Shown here one piece after another: positions 52,784 to 62,267 of a stretch of 64,000 nt of DNA. Position 1 is the stretch's first letter. Each line of letters opens with the position of its first letter. Below the pieces are notes generated by a model that was given only the letters and a program-made list of their open reading frames with translations, did not search any database and was not told the DNA's origin. The stretch comes from Deltaproteobacteria bacterium HGW-Deltaproteobacteria-15 (lineage in GTDB: Bacteria > Desulfobacterota > DSM-4660 > Desulfatiglandales > HGW-15), in contig PHBH01000055.1 of NCBI GenBank assembly GCA_002840535.1, positions 1 to 64,000 of the forward strand, given 5' to 3'. A program made the translations under genes and the position numbers.

Positions 52784-53127
52784 AGGCGACCCCTATATCG
52801 GATGAAGAGCCACTGGAACGGTCTCAATTCGAATTCAGATTCAGTTGGATCTATTCGGACATAACTTAGGCATGAAAAGACTCACATCAACTTGAGTAAC
52901 GAAGATTCTCATTCAAGGCAGGTTGCAGGAAGAAAAGTCCCAGGATTCTTCATCGAGGGATCAAGACTGACAAATGCAAGATCCAAGAGACTATCGTAAG
53001 ATGCAGGATTGGGTGATACCTCGGTACTGCTGCCGAGCAAACAGCACCGAGTTTTCGTTCTCGAAAAAAGACCCCAGGGCCAACCACAGTGTCACGAAAT
53101 ATGTAAAAGGACTTCTGTCGCAGTACA
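52784..53127. other. Gene-free stretch
   Basis: No gene or repeat recognised. It should hold the response-regulator promoter. Confidence 0.45.
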
Positions 53128-55203
53128 CTAGGCCTTACGGACCCTGCAGGAAATACCTTTGAGGTTGGGGGTGCCGAATTCCTTTCCCAGTTTTTCGGCT
53201 GAGGTGAGCATGTTGTAGTTGGACTTTTTCCAGTCGAACTGTCCGTCACCAAGGGGATGCCACCACCCATAGGCGACGCAGACGACCCTGGGATGAATCG
53301 CCGGCGTCAGATGGGCAACCTGCGTGATGATCCCTCTTCTCGTCTCGACAACGATTTCCTCGCCTTCCCTGATCCCGTAACGCTCGGCTGTTTCGGGATG
53401 GATCTCCGTCCTTGGCTGGGGTCTGGACTTCCGCAGTCTCTCAATCCATCTGTAGGAGGAGTGCAGGTAATAGCGGCTCTTGCAGCTCGTGAGCACGAGC
53501 GGGTAGTCCGGGTCTTCTTCCTCGGGCAGCCCGGAGAAGCAGGGCAGCGGAGGAACGGACATCTTTTCCGCCTGGGAGAGCATGAGCTCCACCTTTCCCG
53601 TCGGCGTGGAAAAACCGGCATCCAGGTACTTCCTGAAGCGGTCCGGTCCTTTCAAATAACCCTTTTCGGCGAACGCGGCGAAGCTCAACCCGCTCGGTTT
53701 CAAGACCTCTTCAAGAAGGTCCTCATGGCTGTCAAACCAGTACTCGGAGGGACTGATAAGCTTCCCCAGCTCATTGATGATCCGAATATCGGGCCAGCAT
53801 TCCTCAGGAGGATCCACCACCTTTGGTCTTGCCAGGATATACCCGTGGCCAAGCCCGTAATGGCCTATGTCATTGAACTCAAAGGATGTTGCTGCCGGGA
53901 GAACCAGATCCGCGAGGGCTGCGGTAGGAGTCAGGACGATGTCGGAGACGGCGAGAAAATCAAGCTTCATGAGCGCATCGAAGGTCATGGAACTATCCGC
54001 GTAAGCGAGGAGGGGGTTGGCGCACTGGATGTAAGCGCCGCGGACAGGATAGGGCTTACCCTCCAGGACCGCCTTTCTGAAATAGGTGGGAGGAACGGTC
54101 ATCATCTTCGGGATGGCGCCGTGAAATGCGTGGAGCATCTCCTTTCTCTTGGACGGGAGCAGATCCGAGCGCACGAATCGTGCCAGGCTCAGGACGTCCG
54201 GATCCACAGGCTGTATGTTGCCACCGGGAACATCCAGGTTCCCGCAGACGGCCATGAGGCAAAGAATCGCCCTTGCGGCATCGAAGGTGTTGACGGTCTG
54301 CTCAATGGGATTGCCCCATTGGATGGCGGCAGGACGGCAGGAAGCATACCTCCTGGCACCATCTCGAATGAGATCGGCCGGCACCCAGGTGATTGCGGAG
54401 ACCTTTTCCGGCGTGAACTCGCTTACGCGACTCGATAGCTCATGGAATCCAACGGTCCACTCATCCACGAATGCTTTGTCGTAGAGCTCCTCCGTGATGA
54501 TGACATTCAGGAAGGCCAGGGCGAGGGCATGATCCGTCCCAGGTCTTATCTGGAGCCAGAGATCGGCCTTTTCCGCCAACTCCGTTCTCCGAGGATCCAC
54601 CACGATGAGGGGAGTCCCTTTCCCGAGCTGTTCGAGGAGAAGCGAGCAGATCTGCCCTTCCTCGTTGCTGCTCGTCACATTGCTTCCCCAGAGCACGATA
54701 AGGCCGCTCTTGTGGTGAAAATCCACGACCGGATAGAAGCCGCAGGTGTGAACGCCCGAGACTTCCCGCGGGGCATGGCAGACGTCCTGAACTGCAATGA
54801 CATTGGGAGATCCGAAGAGAGTGGCCAGACGTATGAGGCCGAAGAGCTCCAGACCCTTGGGCATGCCCTGGCCGAAGATGACCGAGCGGGCGCCGTATCG
54901 GGCCTTGATCCCATTCATTCTCGAAGCCATCTCCTCGATGGCATCAGTCCACGAAATCCGCTCCCACTTTCCTTGCCCTCTATTGCCGACCCTCCGGAGG
55001 GGGCTTCTCAGCCTGGAAGGGTGGGTCAGCCGGTCGGCTGACGCCAATCCTTTCGGGCAGACGTATCCCTTGTTGAGAAAACCTTCCGGATCTCCCTTGA
55101 TCTTGACTATCCGGTTGTCTCTGGCACCCACCAGGAGAGCACAGCCGCCATGGTCCATTCTGGAGCAGTGGGTCTTGAACCACCGGGTCTCCTCTTTATT
55201 CAT
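53128..55203 (-). CDS. Molybdopterin oxidoreductase (DMSO reductase family)
   Basis: 691 residues with an N-terminal cluster motif, then bis-MGD domains and a C-terminal cofactor-binding barrel (L-V-L-T-S-C-K-S). The cluster ligands read C13-x3-D17-x3-C21 and C49 in G-Y-V-C-P-K-G, with Asp where a second Cys normally stands. C142 (V-C-H-A-P-R-E) is at the expected Mo/W ligand position. No Tat signal, so cytoplasmic. No partner subunits adjoin. Substrate unknown; formate dehydrogenase, polysulfide reductase and hydratase-like members are possible. Confidence 0.88.
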   Translation of the reverse strand: MNKEETRWFKTHCSRMDHGGCALLVGARDNRIVKIKGDPEGFLNKGYVCPKGLASADRLTHPSRLRSPLRRVGNRGQGKWERISWTDAIEEMASRMNGIKARYGARSVIFGQGMPKGLELFGLIRLATLFGSPNVIAVQDVCHAPREVSGVHTCGFYPVVDFHHKSGLIVLWGSNVTSSNEEGQICSLLLEQLGKGTPLIVVDPRRTELAEKADLWLQIRPGTDHALALAFLNVIITEELYDKAFVDEWTVGFHELSSRVSEFTPEKVSAITWVPADLIRDGARRYASCRPAAIQWGNPIEQTVNTFDAARAILCLMAVCGNLDVPGGNIQPVDPDVLSLARFVRSDLLPSKRKEMLHAFHGAIPKMMTVPPTYFRKAVLEGKPYPVRGAYIQCANPLLAYADSSMTFDALMKLDFLAVSDIVLTPTAALADLVLPAATSFEFNDIGHYGLGHGYILARPKVVDPPEECWPDIRIINELGKLISPSEYWFDSHEDLLEEVLKPSGLSFAAFAEKGYLKGPDRFRKYLDAGFSTPTGKVELMLSQAEKMSVPPLPCFSGLPEEEDPDYPLVLTSCKSRYYLHSSYRWIERLRKSRPQPRTEIHPETAERYGIREGEEIVVETRRGIITQVAHLTPAIHPRVVCVAYGWWHPLGDGQFDWKKSNYNMLTSAEKLGKEFGTPNLKGISCRVRKA

Positions 55204-55331
55204 TTGCCTGCAATCCTTTAATCAACTGTTTCTGTTGCCATTGGGCTTTTTCTTAAGTTCCCTGCCGGCATGGTCTTCTAAGAAAAATACCCTCGAACCC
55301 ATGCGGAATCCAGGCTGCTCCGAAAGCAACC

Positions 55332-55395
55332 TGTGGGAGCGAGCTCCTGCTCGCGATATCACGAAAGAATCGCAACCGGAGGTTGTCTCCTACAA
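55332..55395. repeat. REP-like palindromic element (GTGGGAGCGAGCTCCTGC)
   Basis: Imperfect inverted repeat: GAGCGAGCTCCTGCTCGCGAT then ATCGCAACC...TCTCCTAC. Same family as 60396-60451. Confidence 0.65.
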
Positions 55396-55458
55396 GTAAA
55401 TCGCGGCACGGAAGGAGTACCGGTTGAGCGGCGGTTGACCCCGAGCTCAGCGGCTGAA

Positions 55459-56040
55459 TTATCTCCCCTTGGGCATCCCTGGAAACCCCTGGGGCATTCC
55501 GCCAGGAATTGCCGGCATGGAGAACTTTTCATACCCTTTCGGCACCTCGAAAAGGCTCCCGGGAACATTCCCAATCTTGATATTCTTCAGAAGCATCGAA
55601 CCGTCGGGATCCTGTGTCTTTACGGGGAAATTCAGCTTTTCGGAAATCCAGTAGTATGTCTCCTTTTCCTTGGCCTGATACTTCTTGCAAGGCAAGCCGG
55701 AGACGGTTTCATTCCCGATGAACTTGGACTGGTCTTCCATTGAAGAGGTCCACTCCTTCATCTTGGGATCTTCAGGGTATGGCTGTTCCATGTACATCTT
55801 TTCCTCTGGCATCAGTATCCATACCACTTTCTTGTCCGGCCGCGAGATGGTGACCGCGTTCTCGTCGCCGTCTCCATCCATTTCCATACGCATCCTGTTG
55901 CCCTGCATGTAAATCTTCCCTTTGGCATCCTCTTCTCCTCCAGAGCTGATGATCATATCGGCGCTGAAGTCGGCCGCAATGGAGACAGACGCGATCAGAA
56001 TCGTGAATGCCGCAGAAAAAGCAGTGATGAATTTTTTCAT
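55459..56040 (-). CDS. DUF4412-like exported protein
   Basis: A 193-residue protein with a signal peptide (about 1-22). A beta-rich domain matching DUF4412 follows: K-G-K-I-Y-M-Q-G-N-R-M-R-M-E, then V-V-W-I-L-M-P-E-E-K-M-Y and F-E-V-P-K-G-Y. The tail is Met/Pro/Gly-rich. It resembles LolA-like periplasmic folds; function unknown. ATG at 56040 (GAGGAG upstream). It follows uvrB on the same strand after about 115 bases. Confidence 0.8.
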   Translation of the reverse strand: MKKFITAFSAAFTILIASVSIAADFSADMIISSGGEEDAKGKIYMQGNRMRMEMDGDGDENAVTISRPDKKVVWILMPEEKMYMEQPYPEDPKMKEWTSSMEDQSKFIGNETVSGLPCKKYQAKEKETYYWISEKLNFPVKTQDPDGSMLLKNIKIGNVPGSLFEVPKGYEKFSMPAIPGGMPQGFPGMPKGR

Positions 56041-56156
56041 TTGTATCTCCTCTCCATCGTACAGTAAGTCAAAAGAAATACCGGCTCTTTCTTCGGGTAC
56101 CCGTGAGATAAGAGTCCGGGGAAACCAGGGCAGGATACCGCCACGGAAAATCAGTG

Positions 56157-58157
56157 TCAATTGTGGTCACGCAACTCGAGCTCCCGTTTTTCCATGTGCC
56201 GGATCTCGTCCCTTAGCCGGGCCGCTTCTTCGAACTCGAGCTTTGCCGCCGCTTCCTTCATTTTCTTCTGCAGATCTTTGATCTTTCCGGCGATGATCTC
56301 AGGGGTAAGATAAGGTTCCTCCTTTTCGGCTATAGCCGGGAATTCCACGTAATCGGCTTCGTACACCGACCCCAGGATATCGTCAATCGCCCTCTGGATC
56401 GAAGCAGGAGTAATATTGTGCACCCGGTTGTATTCCAGCTGCGTCTGTCGACGGCGGCTGCTCTCCTGGATGGCCCTGGACATGGACCCTGTGATCTGAT
56501 CCCCATAGAGGATCACGAGACCGTTCACATTGCGCGCCGCCCGGCCGCATGTCTGGATAAGGGATCTTTCGGATCGAAGAAAGCCTTCCTTGTCGGCATC
56601 CAGCACGGCAACCAGAGAGACTTCGGGAAGGTCCAACCCTTCGCGCAACAAATTGATCCCAACGAGCACGTCATAGGTCCCCATCCGCAGATCCCTGATG
56701 ATGGAAACCCGCTCAATGGTTTTGATGTCGGAATGGAGGTAGGCCACCTTGATCCCGAAGTCCGCCAGGTATTCGGTCAGGTCTTCCGCCGTCCGCTTGG
56801 TCAGGGTGGTGACGAGGACACGCTCGTTGCGGGATACCCTTTCCCGGATCCAGACAAGGAGGTCGTCCACCTGATTCGTCGCAGGCCGGACGACAATCTC
56901 GGGGTCAATGAGCCCTGTGGGTCTGATAATCTGCTCCGATATCCTTTCCGCCCTCTCCAGTTCATAAGGACCGGGGGTGGCAGAGACATAGATGACCTGA
57001 TTCACCCTGGCCGCAAACTCCTCGAACTTCAGGGGCCGGTTGTCCATGGCAGAAGGAAGACGAAACCCGAATCGTACGAGGGTTTCTTTCCTGGAGCGAT
57101 CCCCGTTATACATCCCGTTCAGTTGAGGCACGGTGATGTGGCTCTCATCGATAATGACGAGGTAGTCCCTGGGGAAATAGTCCAGCAGGGTAGGAGGCGG
57201 TTCTCCCGGGGCTCTACCCGTGAGATGCCTGGAATAGTTTTCGATGCCGTGGCAATAGCCCATTTCGATCATCATCTCCAGGTCGAAGAGGGTCCTCTCC
57301 TCAATTCTCTGCGCTTCGATCAGCTTGTCCTCAGACCGGAAGTACTCGATTCTCTCCTTGAGCTCCTCCTTGATCTGGCGAACAGCCCTGTCTCGAATTT
57401 CAGTGGTCGTGACGTAATGGGTAGCCGGAAAGATGGTGACGCGGTTCAACTCCCCTGTGGACTTTCCGGTCAGAGGATCGATTTCCTGTATCCCCTCCAC
57501 CTGATCGCCGAAGAAATGCACTCGGACCGCCCTTTCTTTCTCATGGACCGGGTAGATGTCCAGGACATCCCCCCTCACTCGGAACCGGCCTCTGACAAAA
57601 TCGTAGTCTCCGCGCTCATACTGGATCTCCACGAGTTTTCTGAGCACGTCTTCTCTTGAGATGGATGCATCCCGTTCCAGATACAGCAACATATTATGGT
57701 ATGCTTCCGGCGATCCGAGGCCGTAGATGCAGGAGACGCTCGCAACGATGATCACGTCTTCCCTTTCCAGGAGGGACCTGGTCGCGGAATGGCGCATCTT
57801 GTCGATCTCTTCATTGATATGCGCGTCCTTCTGGATGTAGGTGTCCGACTGAGGAATATAAGCCTCGGGCTGGTAATAGTCGTAGTAGCTTACAAAGTAC
57901 TCGACTGCGTTTCGTGGAAAGAGACGTCTCAGTTCACCGAAGAGCTGGGCGGCAAGGGTCTTGTTAGGGGCAATGATCAGCGTGGGTTTCTGTACCCTTG
58001 CAATGATATGCGCCATGGTGAAGGTTTTCCCCGAGCCGGTCACCCCCAGCAACACCTGTTGCTTCAGCCCTGATTCAATCCCTTCCGAGAGTTCCTTGAG
58101 CGCCTGGGGCTGGTCGCCGCAAGGCTTGAGATCCGTCGTTAATTCGAATGCTGCCAT
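56157..58157 (-). CDS. uvrB: Excinuclease ABC subunit UvrB
   Basis: A 666-residue nucleotide-excision repair helicase-like protein. Walker A G-V-T-G-S-G-K-T, damage-probing beta hairpin (Y-Y-D-Y-Y-Q-P-E-A-Y-I-P), I-D-E-S-H, and motif VI Q-T-C-G-R-A-A-R-N. The C-terminal UVR motif (K-L-E-F-E-E-A-A-R-L-R-D-E-I) binds UvrC. Full length and intact. The ATG at 58157 is preferred over the 58184 frame; upstream is a CACAGATT repeat. Confidence 0.95.
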   Translation of the reverse strand: MAAFELTTDLKPCGDQPQALKELSEGIESGLKQQVLLGVTGSGKTFTMAHIIARVQKPTLIIAPNKTLAAQLFGELRRLFPRNAVEYFVSYYDYYQPEAYIPQSDTYIQKDAHINEEIDKMRHSATRSLLEREDVIIVASVSCIYGLGSPEAYHNMLLYLERDASISREDVLRKLVEIQYERGDYDFVRGRFRVRGDVLDIYPVHEKERAVRVHFFGDQVEGIQEIDPLTGKSTGELNRVTIFPATHYVTTTEIRDRAVRQIKEELKERIEYFRSEDKLIEAQRIEERTLFDLEMMIEMGYCHGIENYSRHLTGRAPGEPPPTLLDYFPRDYLVIIDESHITVPQLNGMYNGDRSRKETLVRFGFRLPSAMDNRPLKFEEFAARVNQVIYVSATPGPYELERAERISEQIIRPTGLIDPEIVVRPATNQVDDLLVWIRERVSRNERVLVTTLTKRTAEDLTEYLADFGIKVAYLHSDIKTIERVSIIRDLRMGTYDVLVGINLLREGLDLPEVSLVAVLDADKEGFLRSERSLIQTCGRAARNVNGLVILYGDQITGSMSRAIQESSRRRQTQLEYNRVHNITPASIQRAIDDILGSVYEADYVEFPAIAEKEEPYLTPEIIAGKIKDLQKKMKEAAAKLEFEEAARLRDEIRHMEKRELELRDHN

Positions 58158-58304
58158 AAAAAACCAATCATCCACAGATTCCACAGATTACGCAGATTAC
58201 ACGAAAGAAAAAAAGGAAGCTTAGGAGCCTCCTAAACCGATGTCATCTGTGTGCATCTGTGTCATCTGTGGATTTGATTTATTTCTCCTGATTTGCCCTC
58301 TGTC
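58158..58304. repeat. CACAGATT-type inverted repeats
   Basis: ATCCACAGATTCCACAGATT (58170-58190) is mirrored by ATCTGTGTCATCTGTGGATT (58256-58276). A common dispersed type, non-coding. Confidence 0.65.
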
Positions 58305-59753
58305 TTATCTTAACTCCGCCCGCCATGTGGTGCCCTTTGGACCATCCTCCAGAACGATCCCGGCATCCTGGAGCCGCTTGCGTACGGCATCGGCGTCTGC
58401 CCATCTTTTCTCCGCCCTGGCCTTTGCCCTTTCGAGGATGAGTGTCTCGATCTCCTCCTCGGACATGGACAGGGACTGAGAGGAGATCTTCTGAAAGAAG
58501 TCCTCAGGCTTCTCCTCAAGAAGTCCCAGCACTTCTGCGGCTGCCAGCAGTTCTTCTCTTTCCAGTAAAAGCTTTTGAACGAGTTTCTGATCAGGCGGGT
58601 CGCCGATCGTGTCCATCAATCGGTTCATCTCCTTCACCTTGTCAAACAGGAGCGCGATCCCCCCGGCCGTATTCAGGTCGTCGTCCATCACATCGATAAA
58701 TTGCTCAAACAAGGTATCCGTCCTCTCGCCCTTATTTCCCTGATCCGTTCCGATCTGCTTTTCAAGCAACTCATCGACCCTCTGAAGCGTTCGATAGATG
58801 CGGGCCAGGGCGGATTGGAACTCCACGACGGCGCTCTTAGAGAAGTCAAGTGGGCTTCGGTAGTGCTTGGAGAGAAGGAAGATCCGCAGCACCTCCGGAT
58901 GGTAGACCTCAAGAGCATCCCGTATGGTCAGAAAGTTGCCGAGCGACTTGGACATCTTTTCGGCTTCCACGGTGACAAAGCCGTTATGCACCCAGTACCG
59001 CGCAAAACCTCCCCCCGTGGCGGCAACGGATTGTGCCCTTTCATTCTCATGGTGAGGAAAGAGCAGATCCCTGCCCCCTCCGTGGATATCGAATGTGGAA
59101 CCGAGATAGTGGTTGCTCATGACTGAGCATTCGATGTGCCATCCGGGACGGCCGGGCCCCCAAGGGCTCTGCCACTGGGGTTCCCCTGGTTTGGCGCCTT
59201 TCCAGAGGACAAAATCCATGGGATGCCGTTTTTTCTCATCTACGGCAATCCGGCTTCCTGCCTTCATGTCTTCCAGTTTCCTGCCCGAGAGCTCTCCATA
59301 TCCCTCGAAGCTTTCCACCGAGTAGAAGACATCGGCCCCTTCCAGGTAGGCAAATCCCTTCTCCATCAGTACCTGGATCATATCGATCATGGAAGGGATG
59401 AAATCCGTGGCACGCGGCTCATGATCCGCCTTCATGACGCCGAGGCGGTCCATATCCTCGTAAAACGCATCGATCTGTTCCCGGGCCAATGCGGCGGTTT
59501 CCTTGCCGAGGGATCTGGCCCTGTCGATGATCTTGTCGTCGATGTCCGTGAAGTTCCGGACATAGGTCACCTCAAAGCCCCTGGCACGGAGGTACCTCAC
59601 GAGAACATCGAAGACAATCGAAGATCTGGCGTGGCCGATGTGGCAGAGATCGTACACCGTCACACCGCAGACGTAGATCCTCGCCTTTCCGGGTTCCAAG
59701 GGATGAAATTCCTCCTTGGTGCGGGTGGCGGTATTGTAGAGCTTTATGGTCAT
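58305..59753 (-). CDS. cysS: Cysteinyl-tRNA synthetase
   Basis: A class I synthetase of 482 residues. HIGH motif as C-H-I-G-H-A-R-S, KMSKS as E-K-M-S-K-S-L-G-N, with the Cys/His zinc site that selects cysteine (V-C-G-V-T near 29; E-C-S-V-M near 210). Intact. Starts 1 base after the ispF stop, an arrangement seen in many bacteria. Confidence 0.96.
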   Translation of the reverse strand: MTIKLYNTATRTKEEFHPLEPGKARIYVCGVTVYDLCHIGHARSSIVFDVLVRYLRARGFEVTYVRNFTDIDDKIIDRARSLGKETAALAREQIDAFYEDMDRLGVMKADHEPRATDFIPSMIDMIQVLMEKGFAYLEGADVFYSVESFEGYGELSGRKLEDMKAGSRIAVDEKKRHPMDFVLWKGAKPGEPQWQSPWGPGRPGWHIECSVMSNHYLGSTFDIHGGGRDLLFPHHENERAQSVAATGGGFARYWVHNGFVTVEAEKMSKSLGNFLTIRDALEVYHPEVLRIFLLSKHYRSPLDFSKSAVVEFQSALARIYRTLQRVDELLEKQIGTDQGNKGERTDTLFEQFIDVMDDDLNTAGGIALLFDKVKEMNRLMDTIGDPPDQKLVQKLLLEREELLAAAEVLGLLEEKPEDFFQKISSQSLSMSEEEIETLILERAKARAEKRWADADAVRKRLQDAGIVLEDGPKGTTWRAELR

Positions 59754-59754
59754 A

Positions 59755-60249
59755 TCATTCCTGCCTTCCCACCTTCTCAGCCATGAGAGTCACCACTGCA
59801 TAGGCTGCAATTCCTTCTTCCCGTCCGCAAAATCCCATCCCTTCGCAAGTGGTCGCTTTGATGCTGACCCGATCTTCGGAAATTTTCAGGACACGGGCGA
59901 GGGTTTCTCTCATCGCAGGAATATGCGTGGCGAGTTTTGGTTTTTCAGCCACAATCGTAGAGTCGATGTTATTGATCGCAAATCCTTCATCCCTCACCCA
60001 GTCCATTACCCTCCGCAGCAGCACAAGGCTCGAAGCGTCCCTGTAGGACTCGTCCGAATCAGGGAAGTGTTGCCCGATATCTCCCCTGGCAAGCGCACCC
60101 AGCAGTGCATCCATCAGCGCGTGCACAAGGACATCCGCATCCGAGTGGCCGAGGAGTCCCATGGAATGGGGAATCCTTAAACCTCCGAGAATAAGGAAGC
60201 GCCCTTCGACCAGGCGATGGACATCATAACCAAAACCGATTCGGAACAC
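59755..60249 (-). CDS. ispF: MECDP synthase IspF
   Basis: A 164-residue enzyme making 2-C-methyl-D-erythritol 2,4-cyclodiphosphate in the MEP isoprenoid pathway. Zinc ligands D9, H11 (Y-D-V-H-R) and H43 (V-H-A-L); the F-P-D-S-D and D-S-T-I-V-A-E-K-P-K-L segments are standard. It supplies isoprene units used, among others, by the hopanoid route at 15-24 kb. cysS follows without a gap. Confidence 0.95.
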   Translation of the reverse strand: MFRIGFGYDVHRLVEGRFLILGGLRIPHSMGLLGHSDADVLVHALMDALLGALARGDIGQHFPDSDESYRDASSLVLLRRVMDWVRDEGFAINNIDSTIVAEKPKLATHIPAMRETLARVLKISEDRVSIKATTCEGMGFCGREEGIAAYAVVTLMAEKVGRQE

Positions 60250-60264
60250 GTAAAACTCCTTGCG

Positions 60265-60451
60265 GGTTGTGGGTTGTGGGTTGAAGGTTGCGGGTATGCG
60301 GGTGGCAGCTTGACAACGGAACTCTGTCGCGGGACTGGAGATTTACTGTCCGGCGCCCCCTAAGGCCAAAGCTATGCGGTTCACGCAATGCCTGTAGGAG
60401 CAAGCTCCTGCTTGCGATACAGCGCTAAATCGCAAGCAGGAGCTTGCTCCT
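60265..60451. repeat. GGGTTGTG minisatellite and REP-like palindrome
   Basis: Short tandem GGGTTGTGGGTTGTGG at about 60265-60292. A perfect 23-bp inverted repeat lies at 60396-60418 and 60429-60451 (AGGAGCAAGCTCCTGCTTGC arm). Non-coding; relative at 55332. Confidence 0.8.
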
Positions 60452-60550
60452 GCACGAGGACAGATCCCTCACTCCATCAATGCAAGGCTTCTCGCTCGAT
60501 CGAACCGGCCCGTTTTCCCGCAGCTAACCGGCAACTACCTGTACAAATCC

Positions 60551-60769
60551 TCAATGGCATGAACTGCAGCTTCCTCCACTGCAACTGGAGCAGCCGGACG
60601 AGGAAGCGGAGGATGTATATTTTCCACTGCTCTTGAAACTGCAGGAAGAGAGGACCCTCTCCACTTTTTTCCCTTTACACTCCGGACAGCAGACGGTGGG
60701 GTCGCTTCCAAAGACCAGACATTCGAAATTCTTGCGGCATTTTTTGCAATGATATTCATATATAGGCAT
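60551..60769 (-). CDS. FmdB family zinc-ribbon protein
   Basis: A 72-residue protein: M-P-I-Y-E-Y-H-C-K-K-C at the start and C-C-P-E-C at about 28-32 give a zinc ribbon. A Ser/Gly-rich tail with extra cysteines ends C-S-S-C-H. FmdB proteins are widespread; some are thought to regulate amidase genes, but the general role is unknown. The other frame overlapping it is a shadow. Confidence 0.88.
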   Translation of the reverse strand: MPIYEYHCKKCRKNFECLVFGSDPTVCCPECKGKKVERVLSSCSFKSSGKYTSSASSSGCSSCSGGSCSSCH

Positions 60770-60818
60770 GTTCTATCCTCTCTCTTATCCGTTTTGTAAA
60801 CACGTTGTATTTCATAGA

Positions 60819-61781
60819 CTAAAGATCCGCACTTTTTTCTGCCAATCCTTCGATCACCGCTGCGGCAAGAAGGGGGAACATGATTTCATGATGCCCAATC
60901 AGGCTGTATCCCTTCCCCCCCTCCTGGGTAGGTCTTTCCACGACATTGGCCGTGGGTCTGTACTGCCGGATGAAGTCCATGTTCACCGTTGTGAAGTCCT
61001 TCACCTCATGCCCCAGGTTTCGCACCAGGGAGACGGCCTTCAGGAATACCTCCGGGATAATGACCGCTGAACCCAGGTTGATGAAAACTCCCTGTTCCAA
61101 CCGTGAGACCAGACCGGCAAAAATCCTGAAATCCAGATGGGAGGTCTTTCCTATCGCGGCCCCGTCTGCAGCAGGGTGGCAGTGGATGATATCCGTCCCC
61201 ACTGCAACGTGCACGGTGGCAGGGATATTCAGTTCGGCTGCATGGGCGAGAAGGCTGTATCGCTTGCAGGGGAAATCCCCACGAAGGATCATGGCGCCCA
61301 CCGCCGTTCCCAAACCGATTCCCTTTTCAGCCCCCTCGCATATGGCCTCATTCAGCATTCTTCCGGTCTCCTCGGCCATGCCGAATTGCCCCTTGCCGAT
61401 CTGCGCAGACACATCCTCGGAGGTATGCCCGGCCAGGGCAAGCTCCATGTCATGAACGATGCAGGCCCCATTCATGGCGATTCCTTTAAGGATTCCACGA
61501 TCCATCAGATCCAGGATCAAAGGGTTGAGCCCCACCTTGATCACATGGCCGCCAATGCCCAAGATAATCATCTTTCCGGACCGGTTGGCCCGAACAAGGC
61601 TGTCTGCAACCTTGAGCAGGGTATCCGCTGCCAGGATCCGGGGAAGCGATTGCAACCAGAGCCGCATGTTTCCGCCGGGTGTCCAGGACCGGGCGAAATC
61701 GCCGATGTTGACCTTGCTCTCCCTTTTCAGGAGGGAGTAGGTGCTTACCCCACTCATGTCTATTGGTTTGAAATCAGACAT
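60819..61781 (-). CDS. Conserved protein resembling deoxyhypusine synthase
   Basis: A 320-residue protein. Segments I-L-G-I-G-G-H-V-I-K-V-G-L and M-N-G-A-C-I-V-H-D-M-E-L-A-L-A-G recall deoxyhypusine synthase, a NAD-binding fold. In addition it has H-C-H-P-A-A-D-G-A-A and a final I-G-H-H-E-I. Bacteria lack the usual eIF5A substrate, so a different reaction (for example a homospermidine-like transfer) is possible. Related genes occur beside heptose genes in other delta-type genomes; here gmhA is nearby on the same strand. Assignment is tentative. Confidence 0.6.
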   Translation of the reverse strand: MSDFKPIDMSGVSTYSLLKRESKVNIGDFARSWTPGGNMRLWLQSLPRILAADTLLKVADSLVRANRSGKMIILGIGGHVIKVGLNPLILDLMDRGILKGIAMNGACIVHDMELALAGHTSEDVSAQIGKGQFGMAEETGRMLNEAICEGAEKGIGLGTAVGAMILRGDFPCKRYSLLAHAAELNIPATVHVAVGTDIIHCHPAADGAAIGKTSHLDFRIFAGLVSRLEQGVFINLGSAVIIPEVFLKAVSLVRNLGHEVKDFTTVNMDFIRQYRPTANVVERPTQEGGKGYSLIGHHEIMFPLLAAAVIEGLAEKSADL

Positions 61782-62267
61782 TTTCAGAACAGTCTCGTAT
61801 CACAGATGGTTGACCTGGTGTGGTGCGACAGAAGTCCAATAAATTCGAAATCCGAAGCACGAAATCCGAAACAAATTCAAATGACCAAAATTGATGCCCC
61901 GTAAAGAAGTCGGAAAACGCCCTTTTCGTCATTCCGGCCCCGCATCAAGTGCGGGATAAACTTCAGCCGGAATCCAGTACCTCCGGCTACTTACAACCTC
62001 TCTGGACCCCGGTTCCCGGCCTCCGCCGGGACAAGTTTCATTCAACCGGGGTGACACATCTTTGCGAGATCGTCAAAATTCAAATGACCAAAACGGTAAC
62101 CTATGAGAGGTTTACCTGCCCCAGTTTTTCTCTTTTGAAAATTCGGATTTGAATTTGTTTGTTTCGAATTTCGATATTCGATATTCGGATTTTCAAGCGT
62201 CCCCCTCACCCCGGATCGGTAGAACCTCTACGGGTCCTCCACCAGAGGAGAAGGGTTAAGTGAGAAC
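61782..62267. repeat. Repeat cluster between the DHS-like gene and gmhA
   Basis: Left AAATTCGAAATCCGAAGCACG (61841-61885) and right CGGATTTGAATTTGTTTG (62143-62196) form a long imperfect inverted pair. Between them is a GTAAAGAAGTCGG...GTCATTCCGG...CCGGAATCC element (61892-61976) akin to 32158-32279. No gene. Confidence 0.65.
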
